Source: DATKMP01 sp035541775 (GTDB lineage Bacteria; Bacteroidota; Ignavibacteria; UBA10030). Taken from it: a DNA stretch of 10,176 nt. The position numbers and the translations under genes were made by a program. The DNA is taken from NCBI GenBank assembly GCA_035541775.1, contig DATKMP010000250.1:1-10176 (forward strand). Direction: 5' to 3'. The stretch's first letter is position 1. Every line of letters starts with the position of its first letter. This document shows positions 1 through 4,824 of this stretch, one piece after another. The notes under the pieces were generated by a model. It did not search any database and was not told where the DNA came from. It saw only the letters and a program-made list of their open reading frames with translations.

Positions 1-143
1 GCTTCAGGCCAAAGACAAATTAGCAGCACTAGCGAGATACAGTTAGCTATTATCAAATAACTGATTAAGATTAACTTTGTAAGAGGCTTCGCAGGTCGGA
101 GTTCTTCTGTCACAAAATCCGCATTGCTTTTTCTTGTAGGCAT
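1..143 (-). CDS. Putative membrane protein, N-terminal part (runs off left edge)
   Basis: The reading frame starts at ATG 143-141 and stays open for 47 codons to the window edge, so the C-terminus is missing. The start is well supported: AAGGAGG (complement of 149-155) lies 5 nt upstream. The protein begins MPTRKSNADFVTEELRPAKP, a charged, probably cytoplasmic leader. About residues 23-46 (KLILISYLIIANCISLVLLI and on) form one strongly hydrophobic segment, a likely membrane helix or uncleaved anchor, followed by WPEA at the edge. I do not recognise the family. It reads in the same direction as all other genes here. An opposite-strand 14-codon tail (2-46) overlaps it but has weaker support. 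I am fairly sure this is a real start; the function is unknown. Confidence 0.6.
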   Translation of the reverse strand, partial: MPTRKSNADFVTEELRPAKPLTKLILISYLIIANCISLVLLICLWPE

Positions 144-148
144 ATCTG

Positions 149-155
149 CCTCCTT
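149..155 (-). promoter_or_regulatory. Strong Shine-Dalgarno AAGGAGG
   Basis: AAGGAGG is a full match to the anti-SD core and sits 5 nt before ATG 143. It is the main evidence that the short frame at the left edge is a real gene start, and it is the strongest ribosome binding site in the window. Confidence 0.65.
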
Positions 156-191
156 ATGATTTAAATAGTGTGTGATATGGAAAAACTTTCA

Positions 192-302
192 TGTTGGTTC
201 AGGGTTGATAGCTAACTCGTGCATCTCCGCAACAGAAACTTCGTGTGTTCTAACGGATTGCAACTCCCGCCAATCTTCATGGCGGAAAATCCAGTCCAGC
301 GT
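192..302 (-). other. Possible decayed coding stretch upstream of the left-edge gene
   Basis: Between TAA (303-305) and TGA (189-191) on the minus strand lie 37 codons with a protein-like translation (TLDWIFRHEDWRELQ, then VSVAEMHELAINPEPT). It is in the same frame as the gene at 143, 15 codons beyond the TGA. The frame also looks protein-like on the far side of the TAA (SEHKTLPR). There is no ATG with a ribosome binding site near its beginning. It could be the remnant of a gene with in-frame stops, or chance. A 6-bp hairpin (CCGCCA 267-272 with TGGCGG 280-285) lies inside it. I cannot name a family. Confidence 0.25.
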
Positions 303-332
303 TTATCTTGGCAATGTCTTGTGCTCTGATGT

Positions 333-374
333 TTATTACTTATTACTCAAAGACTTAACGACTCATTGACTCAT
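333..374. repeat. Degenerate 7-bp-periodic tract after a stop codon
   Basis: Six consecutive heptamers (ttattac, ttattac, tcaaaga, cttaacg, actcatt, gactcat) abut the stop codon (371-373) of the secreted propeller gene. The tract shares the 10-mer AACGACTCAT (357-366) with the similar tract at 1847-1923. The units are degenerate, so this rests on the repeated spacing of TTA/CTCA-like words. Confidence 0.4.
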
Positions 375-1621
375 TTTAACAATAACATCTTCTTTGTCTC
401 AACAAAATTTTTGTTAGAGCCATCTACTGAAGTTGCGATGATGCGATAAAAATACATTCCCGATGCAACATTTGCATTCCAGGCTACTGTTTGATATCCT
501 GCTTGCTGCTCGGTATTTATCAGTTCTTTCACAACCTGACCCAGAACGTTATAAATGACAAGCCGTACGCTGCTTCGTACAGGCAAACTATATTGGATTT
601 TTGTTGAAGGATTAAATGGGTTGGGATAGTTCTGTGCTAAAATATAAGAACGAACAAGATTCTGGTCATTATCTACAGCGGTTACCATTTCTGAAAGTGG
701 GCGATGCCAAATGCCCCCATACCCAGCAGCCGCGAAAACACTAGAGCCAATTAAGATGAAGGAATAGATGTTATTATTGGATAAACCGGCATTTACATTA
801 CTCCAATTGTTGCCATTATCAAATGAAAGATATACACCACGAGAAGTGCCAGCGAGAACAATTGTCCCTGTCGCATAGAGAGAATTGACATAAGCGGAAT
901 CAGGCATGCCATTGTGGATAGCTGTCCAATTTGCTCCATTATTTGTCGATATAAAAACATTACTGAATGTGGTTCCAGCATAAAGATAATTACTGTTGGC
1001 GGCAAGACTTTGAATCAAACCTCCTTGCAGTCCATTGTAGCCTCCAGTCCAACTTGAACCTTGATCTGTAGAAATAAAAACACCTCCACTGTTTGCGACA
1101 AAGACTCCGACGCTATTTTTAGTCATTGCCGTAATATTTGTATACGTCATACCGTTGTTGGCTTGGCTCCAACTAGATCCATTGTTGGAAGATCGAAAGA
1201 CTCCGCCCGGGGCAGCAGTACCAGCAAATATGTTTGTACCTGTAAACGTGAGAGCGGTGATGAATGTCCCTGTCGGAATCCCATTGTTGATCGCTGTCCA
1301 GTTTGATCCATTATTAGTGGAAAGAAACACACCTCCCGTCATTGTTCCAGCATAAATATTCAATCCATTAGTAAAGAAAGCACGGACATCAGTGTCAGTT
1401 AAACCATTGTTGGCAGCAGTCCAGGTCGTACCCCCGTTAGTGGAGAAATAAACACCGCTGCCACTGGCGAAAAGACTTGTGTCACCGAGTCCATTAGAAA
1501 TTGTTGTGAGATTTCGGACAAAAATACCCGGTCCATTGATTTGCGTCCATTGACCATTGGCAAAATGGAGACACAAAATAACGGATAGAAAAATAAATAG
1601 AAGAGATCGTATTGGATGCAT
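371..1621 (-). CDS. Secreted Asp-box beta-propeller protein with T9SS C-terminal sorting domain
   Basis: A 416-residue exported protein. Residues 1-23 form a signal peptide (MHPIRSLLFIFLSVILCLHF, then ANG before QWTQ). Six Asp-box (BNR-type) motifs, S-x-[ND]-x-G-x-x-W, start at residues 60, 101, 144, 184, 225 and 266; spacing is 40-43 residues, one blade each. Four of the six have Asn in the usual Asp position. Residues about 328-416 are a type A Por-secretion tail: NYPNPFNPSTKIQYSLP, then YNVLGQVV and SGMYFYRI, ending KKMLLLK. In this family the tail directs export by the type IX system and surface attachment or release. No catalytic domain is visible, so a binding or adhesion role is more likely than sialidase activity; that is inference. 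The start has AAAGGA (1631-1636 complement) 9 nt upstream. It appears to be a single-gene unit. Confidence 0.9.
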   Translation of the reverse strand: MHPIRSLLFIFLSVILCLHFANGQWTQINGPGIFVRNLTTISNGLGDTSLFASGSGVYFSTNGGTTWTAANNGLTDTDVRAFFTNGLNIYAGTMTGGVFLSTNNGSNWTAINNGIPTGTFITALTFTGTNIFAGTAAPGGVFRSSNNGSSWSQANNGMTYTNITAMTKNSVGVFVANSGGVFISTDQGSSWTGGYNGLQGGLIQSLAANSNYLYAGTTFSNVFISTNNGANWTAIHNGMPDSAYVNSLYATGTIVLAGTSRGVYLSFDNGNNWSNVNAGLSNNNIYSFILIGSSVFAAAGYGGIWHRPLSEMVTAVDNDQNLVRSYILAQNYPNPFNPSTKIQYSLPVRSSVRLVIYNVLGQVVKELINTEQQAGYQTVAWNANVASGMYFYRIIATSVDGSNKNFVETKKMLLLK

Positions 1622-1676
1622 AATTGCATTTCCTTTGAAAGTAGCTATTTGACAATTGCACCTAACATGTAATTAG

Positions 1677-1722
1677 GTCGACAAGGTCGACTCTTTGCGC
1701 TTTAAATGCATGTATTGTCGAC
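1677..1722. promoter_or_regulatory. Three GTCGAC palindromes upstream of the propeller gene
   Basis: GTCGAC occurs at 1677-1682, 1686-1691 and 1717-1722, that is 56 to 101 bp upstream of the ATG at 1621. The first two form a tandem AGGTCGACA/AGGTCGACT with a 9-bp step; the third is 31 bp further on. The spacing is close to one and three helical turns, as for operator sites, but no regulator is encoded nearby and I could not fix a core promoter. This could also be a chance cluster of a self-complementary hexamer. Confidence 0.25.
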
Positions 1723-1809
1723 ATTAGTGAATTATTTTGTAAATCTTTCATAATATAACAATCAATCGTTCTCTCCATCTCGCCTTAGTTTTCCAAGGGT
1801 GGGATGTCG

Positions 1810-1829
1810 AAAACTCCGACTCAACGGAG
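1810..1829 (-). terminator. Weak intrinsic terminator candidate after the 236-aa gene
   Basis: On the minus strand CTCCG-TTGAGT-CGGAG (1825-1829 with 1814-1818) forms a 5-bp stem with a 6-nt loop, followed directly by TTTT (1813-1810). It lies about 105 bp downstream of the stop at 1934. The stem and T-run are both short, so it is only a candidate. Confidence 0.3.
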
Positions 1830-1846
1830 AGAACTGGTTCTATAGT

Positions 1847-1923
1847 TATTGGTTATCGAATAACGATTAACAGATAACGTCTCATCGCTCAACGACTCAT
1901 CATCTAACCGCTAACTGCTAACA
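1847..1923. repeat. Degenerate 7-bp-periodic tract (11 units)
   Basis: Consecutive heptamers read tattggt, tatcgaa, taacgat, taacaga, taacgtc, tcatcgc, tcaacga, ctcatca, tctaacc, gctaact, gctaaca. The tract ends about 10 bp 3' of the stop codon of the 236-aa gene at 1934. It shares AACGACTCAT (1891-1900) with the tract at 333-374, which has the same position relative to its gene. It resembles the short heptanucleotide tandem repeats known from cyanobacterial and other genomes; homology to those is not claimed. Confidence 0.45.
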
Positions 1924-1933
1924 GCTTCTCACT

Positions 1934-2644
1934 TCACTTTACCGTTGTGGTGCTCGCCGCGGCTGCCGCCTCTGTATCGTCTTTCTTCTCATGCCGCACG
2001 CCGAGATTCTTCACGCGCCGTATATCGAAATACGCCGTGTAGGTATCCGGATTCGTCGCTTTCAACAGCGCCATTTCGTGGTCGATATGGTTTTCTAACA
2101 AGTCGTTGATGGCGCCGATTTCTTCTTCAATCGAAACGCCTGCGCCTTTGTGTTCGCCCGGTGCATTGGTGCTTTTGCCGAGCGATGCAGAATAATCGGT
2201 CAGCAGTTTTTGTATCGCCGCAAAACTCTCTGCGGTAATATTGTACGGCGCAAGGTCGGTTAAAACTTTTGCCGCTTCGCCTATCACCGTTCCGCCCAAA
2301 GTTTCCAGTACTTTGTCGTTCATACAAATCAGTTTGCGCTCTGTCAGTTTTCCAAAATCCTGCAATGTCACGTTATTATTTTTGTGGCCGTAGGAGGCAA
2401 GTGCAGAAGCGAGAGGGAACAGTCCCTGAGCGAATGCGATCTTTGCATTCTTTTTGGTTTTGGTTGTCGGACTGGTGCCGAGTTCATATACTTCCGATCG
2501 TGTCTCCAGATCGGCAAGCAGTCCGTTAAACTTGTTCACATCAACCGCCAGCACCGGCACCGTAGCGATGATGTCTTTTTTCTCATCGAGAAATGTTTTC
2601 ACGCCCCCGTACATAAGGCGCTCGTTTACAAAATATTGAAGCAT
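1934..2644 (-). CDS. Conserved-looking helical protein of unknown function, 236 aa
   Basis: Starts at ATG 2644 with AAGGAG (2652-2657 complement) 7 nt upstream, so the start is well supported. There is no signal peptide or membrane helix, so it is probably cytoplasmic. Composition suggests a mostly helical fold: the middle (about 66-90, KNAKIAFAQGLFPLASALAS) and the stretch around 128-152 (LAPYNITAESFAAIQKLLTD) look like packed helices. The tail after about residue 200 is charged, then low-complexity Ala/Thr (EAAAAASTTTVK). The pattern (a helical stretch near a K-x-A core, then Y-[GN]-[VI]-TA before a hydrophobic helix) recalls a widespread Bacteroidota hypothetical family; that is from memory and unverified. 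A palindromic element sits 17 bp upstream of the ribosome binding site. GC looks higher than in flanking DNA. Function unknown. Confidence 0.75.
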   Translation of the reverse strand: MLQYFVNERLMYGGVKTFLDEKKDIIATVPVLAVDVNKFNGLLADLETRSEVYELGTSPTTKTKKNAKIAFAQGLFPLASALASYGHKNNNVTLQDFGKLTERKLICMNDKVLETLGGTVIGEAAKVLTDLAPYNITAESFAAIQKLLTDYSASLGKSTNAPGEHKGAGVSIEEEIGAINDLLENHIDHEMALLKATNPDTYTAYFDIRRVKNLGVRHEKKDDTEAAAAASTTTVK

Positions 2645-2673
2645 AATATTACTCCTTATATAGTGATTAATAG

Positions 2674-2834
2674 AGACATCTGAAAAAGGGTCATTGCGAT
2701 CCCGACGACTTGCTCGCCCTTTTTTGGGTGGGAGTCGGGAGAAGCAATCTCAGCATTGATTTTCAAACAAAACGAAGATTGCTTCGTCGCTCCGCTCCTC
2801 GCAAAGACGCTATTAAATAGGTTTTCAGATGTCT
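2674..2834. mobile_element. Palindromic MITE/REP-like element, copy 1 (161 bp)
   Basis: Ends are a perfect 13-bp inverted repeat: AGACATCTGAAAA (2674-2686) and TTTTCAGATGTCT (2822-2834). Inside, two arms fold back: CATTGCGA...GAAGCAATCTC on the left and GATTGCTTCG...CTCGCAAAGAC on the right. The left arm carries an extra nested hairpin, TCCCGAC (2700-2706) with GTCGGGA (2734-2740) around an inner CGCCC-TTTTTT-GGGTG fold. Copy 2 at 4614-4747 has the same ends and arm words. There is no coding capacity, so mobilisation would need a transposase elsewhere. TTAAT occurs on both sides and might be a target duplication, but it is too short to be sure. Confidence 0.65.
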
Positions 2835-2889
2835 TTAATGGATTAGTGATGGAAGAATCATCCTTTATTTTAATGTGTAATTTATACTC

Positions 2890-2920
2890 AAAAAACGCCT
2901 TGTTATGTTCCAAAAAAGGC
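2890..2920 (-). terminator. Weak terminator-like hairpin below the repeat array
   Basis: Read on the minus strand, GCCTT (2916-2920) and AAGGC (2897-2901) form a 5-bp stem, followed by G and six T (2895-2890). It lies 25 bp past the stop of the open frame that crosses the repeat array. The loop is 14 nt and the stem short, so this is tentative. Confidence 0.25.
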
Positions 2921-2944
2921 AATATATATGTTTTCAAGCCCGTT

Positions 2945-3466
2945 CTATGTTGTAGGAAGTCCATTATCCCTCATCAGAAGTCCATTTTGAGCTGTCGGAT
3001 ATTCATCATGCTTCATCGGCAGTGTATTTTTTGCTATCGGGAGTCTATCATGCGTCATCGGATATGCATCAAGACCCGTCGGATGTTCATCATGACTTAT
3101 AGGAAGTGTATATTTTGCTATAGGGAGTCTATCGTGCGTCATCGGAAGTGCATCATGAGCCGTCGGGTGTTCATCATGCCTTATAGGAAGTGTATATTTT
3201 GCTATCGGGAGTCTATCATGCGTCATCGGATATGCATCAAAAGCCGTCGGATGTTCATCATGCATCGTTGGAAGTGTATATTTTGCTGTCGGGAGTCCAT
3301 TATGCTTCATCGGAAGCGGATTGTACTGCAGCAGAAATCTGTTGTTCCCGTGAACGGATAGATATGAAGCAGGGGAGTTCATCATTGGACCGTTCCCGAA
3401 TTCATTTGCACGGCGGAATCTTTCTTCTTCAATCCCCATACTGGATTTAGAGACCCGGCATAGCAC
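2945..3466 (-). CDS. Doubtful ORF across the repeat array (heptapeptide repeats)
   Basis: A 173-codon frame beginning at GTG 3466. After about 50 non-repeated residues it becomes a heptapeptide repeat of the type LPIAKYT-LPxxHDE-HPTxxDA-xPMTHDR, one heptad per 21-bp unit. Against a real gene: no Shine-Dalgarno before the GTG or the internal ATG at 3437; the plus strand is also open across the array (2756-3361); and differences among matched repeat units show no excess at third codon positions for this strand. Since 21 is divisible by 3, a stop-free unit stays open however often it is copied. A weak terminator-like hairpin follows. Similar Pro-heptad translations arise from non-coding heptanucleotide repeats. 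Probably not translated. Confidence 0.2.
   Translation of the reverse strand: MLCRVSKSSMGIEEERFRRANEFGNGPMMNSPASYLSVHGNNRFLLQYNPLPMKHNGLPTAKYTLPTMHDEHPTAFDAYPMTHDRLPIAKYTLPIRHDEHPTAHDALPMTHDRLPIAKYTLPISHDEHPTGLDAYPMTHDRLPIAKNTLPMKHDEYPTAQNGLLMRDNGLPTT
2951..3328. repeat. Hierarchical tandem array: 18 x 21 bp, 84-bp supraperiod, 7-bp sub-period
   Basis: Eighteen 21-bp units run without a single insertion or deletion. They fall into four classes that recur in fixed order: A (cgtcggatgttcatcatgcct type; 2993, 3077, 3161, 3245), B (tataggaagtgtatattttg type; 3014, 3098, 3182, 3266), C (tatcgggagtctatcatgcg type; 3035, 3119, 3203, 3287) and D (catcggatatgcatcaaaag type; 3056, 3140, 3224, 3308). 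Two more units at 2951 and 2972 resemble C and D, giving 4.5 copies of 84 bp. By hand count, 84-bp copies 2 and 3 differ at 8 sites and copies 1 and 3 at 10. Inside units a 7-bp phase persists: T starts 50 of 53 consecutive heptamers from 2953. A ragged unit may follow at 3329. Confidence 0.9.
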
Positions 3467-3481
3467 ATCGATTTACCCATA

Positions 3482-4007
3482 ACCACCTAACCCGAATTCA
3501 ATGTCTTAAAATGCTATTTTGTGAAATATGTTGAAATCAACTATGGTGTTATTTATGCTAAAAGCAAGAACTATTTTTAAAACAATGATTAAATTATTTT
3601 AATGTTGATATTCGATAGAAAACACCTGTGTACGATAATTCTGTGCCCGAACGTACCGGGTACCTGCAAAATGTTTGCTGCTGAATTTTAAATGATGAAT
3701 GGCTCTCTGCGGTTCCTCTGAGAACTTTACGGCTTGTGACCATCACCAACTCGGCTTAAACTTTGCAGGTGATGGTCACATACACCATACTTGCCCATCC
3801 ACCTGCGGCGGATATGGTTGAGTGTAATTGAAATTCTTATCATCTTTTTTCCCACCGAAAACTCCAAGCGGGAATTACAGAAAAAACTCATGTAAACCAA
3901 TTCATCCAGTGCTGTTAAAAACACACTCACGTGCTTCGGCTTGTGACCACTTGTTGCTATAATATTGTAAATCCAAAATCGAAATACGAGAAGAAAATAT
4001 GTCCACT
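3482..4007. other. Gene-free stretch with hairpin and direct repeat
   Basis: I find no frame with a start, ribosome binding site and protein-like composition here. The stretch is AT-rich at first (3490-3600). It then holds an odd palindrome GTACC-G-GGTAC near 3655, a 13-bp-stem hairpin at 3735-3780, and the 13-mer CGGCTTGTGACCA twice (3730-3742 and 3937-3949). The minus-strand 67-codon frame at 3727-3930 runs through the hairpin and has no supporting start signal. Confidence 0.5.
3735..3780. repeat. Perfect 13-bp inverted repeat (hairpin, 20-nt loop)
   Basis: TGTGACCATCACC (3735-3747) is perfectly complementary to GGTGATGGTCACA (3768-3780). No T-run follows on either strand, so it is not a classic intrinsic terminator. 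Its left arm is part of a 13-mer repeated at 3937-3949, which suggests a copied or mobile origin. Confidence 0.7.
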
Positions 4008-4040
4008 ACCAATCCGACCGCTTTAAGCGATCGGATTGGT
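4008..4040. repeat. Long hairpin downstream of the glycosyltransferase remnant
   Basis: ACCAATCCGA (4008-4017) pairs perfectly with TCGGATTGGT (4031-4040). The inner part CCGCTTTAAGCGA continues the stem after one mismatch, leaving a 1-nt centre, so the drawn stem is 15 of 16 pairs with a minimal loop. Read on the minus strand it lies about 80 bp after the stop at 4122, where a terminator would be expected, but only a loose T-rich stretch follows. It may end transcription in both directions or be a recombination or repeat remnant. Confidence 0.55.
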
Positions 4041-4121
4041 TGCATGGGAAAGAAGATTGCAAGTGTCAGTCAACGAATTTTCGCTTTTCCCCGTTTCGCC
4101 TTCTACCATCTCCCCGAAAAA

Positions 4122-4571
4122 TTATTTGCTTAACTCGATCCACCGTTTGGAAATCGTTTCCCACACACGCTCGATGGTAATTGCGTCGAACGCCTCACGC
4201 TCCTGTTCATCCGTATAATGCGGCAAAACGATAGGGGATTTGATGTTGACATGCATATTGCCATACGCGCCCCAATCCGTCGGGTCGGAGGAACCGAGCG
4301 ATGCAACAACAGGAGTGCGTGCTGCAACGGCAACGTTCATCGGTCCCGTGCAGTTGGAAAGAAATAATTTGCTGTGCTGAATGAGAGCGGCAAGATCGCC
4401 GATGGTGGGCGAATGCCCGATGACGGCATGCTCGCCAATTTGCGCCGCCACGTTTTGCACAAGCTGTTCTTCGCCGCTGCCGAGAACTAATGCAATATGT
4501 TTTTTATGTAAAGACATCTCATGCTTCTTTCTATGAAAATAATTGAAATCGATCCTATGTGATACTCGCAA
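4122..4571 (-). pseudogene. C-terminal remnant of a family 9 glycosyltransferase (heptosyltransferase-like)
   Basis: The 149 codons match only the C-terminal, nucleotide-sugar-binding half of GT9 enzymes, which add heptose-type sugars to lipopolysaccharide core. Visible landmarks in order: IALVLGSGEEQ (the usual V-x-x-GG-x-x-E region), LAALIQHSKLFLSN, then CTGPMNVAVAARTPVVASLG and DPTDWGAYG. Family members are usually about 320-360 residues, so roughly 200 N-terminal residues are absent. In the TGP motif the usual Asp-Thr-Gly-Pro-Met-His reads Cys-Thr-Gly-Pro-Met-Asn, so two conserved positions are changed. The 4571 start is TTG; the first ATG is 4517 with only a loose AAGAAG upstream. An in-frame TGA lies near 4590, and a palindromic element begins at 4614. 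Best read as a truncated, non-functional relic, though a short expressed protein cannot be excluded. Confidence 0.7.
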
Positions 4572-4613
4572 AGTTATACGGTATCGCTGTCAATATAATC
4601 GATATCTTTATCT

Positions 4614-4747
4614 GAGGCATCTGAAAAAGTCGTCTATACTGTCATTGCAAATGAAGCGAAGCAATCTCAATGAAGTTTTTGTAAAGAAAACAAGATTGCT
4701 TCGTTGCTTCTCGCAATGACTTCATAAAATTGTTTTTCAGAAGCCTC
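4614..4747. mobile_element. Palindromic MITE/REP-like element, copy 2 (134 bp)
   Basis: Ends GAGGCATCTGAAAAA (4614-4628) and TTTTTCAGAAGCCTC (4733-4747) are inverted repeats matching at 14 of 15 positions, and match the ends of copy 1 at 2674-2834. The inner arms GTCATTGC...GAAGCAATCTC (4641-4668) and GATTGCTTCG...GCAATGAC (to 4720) fold back. It lacks the nested hairpin of copy 1. It lies 77 bp after the TolC-type stop and 42 bp before the glycosyltransferase remnant, so as RNA it could act as a 3' stem-loop for the efflux operon. Confidence 0.65.
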
Positions 4748-4824
4748 TATTATCCAATTCATCATTATTTTCATCGGCTTCATCAATCCATCTTGAATAA
4801 TTTTATCTATGAAAGAATTATGAA

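Noticed and set aside
2..46. Plus-strand tail of 14 codons (LQAKDKLAALARYS) ending in TAG, as the end of a gene entering from the left
   Set aside because: It is short and overlaps the minus-strand start at 143, which has a strong ribosome binding site; all other genes are on the minus strand.
2951..3328. CRISPR array
   Set aside because: Units are contiguous 21-mers with no unique spacers, and no cas genes are present.
2756..3361. Plus-strand 201-codon frame with Cys/Arg-rich repeats
   Set aside because: It starts inside the palindromic element and is kept open by the 21-bp repeat; there is no start signal.
3531..3559. Plus-strand promoter-like TTGAAA, 17 bp, TATGCT followed by a 24-codon ORF
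   Set aside because: The region is AT-rich, no real gene follows on that strand, and this kind of bacterium often uses a different promoter consensus.
3727..3930. Minus-strand 67-codon frame
   Set aside because: It runs through the 13-bp hairpin, has no Shine-Dalgarno and no recognisable motif.
4748..4824. Minus-strand peptide-like stretch (MKPMKIMMNWIIEASE) as the lost N-terminus of the glycosyltransferase
   Set aside because: It lacks the GT9 N-terminal pattern and runs into the palindromic element's inverted repeat.
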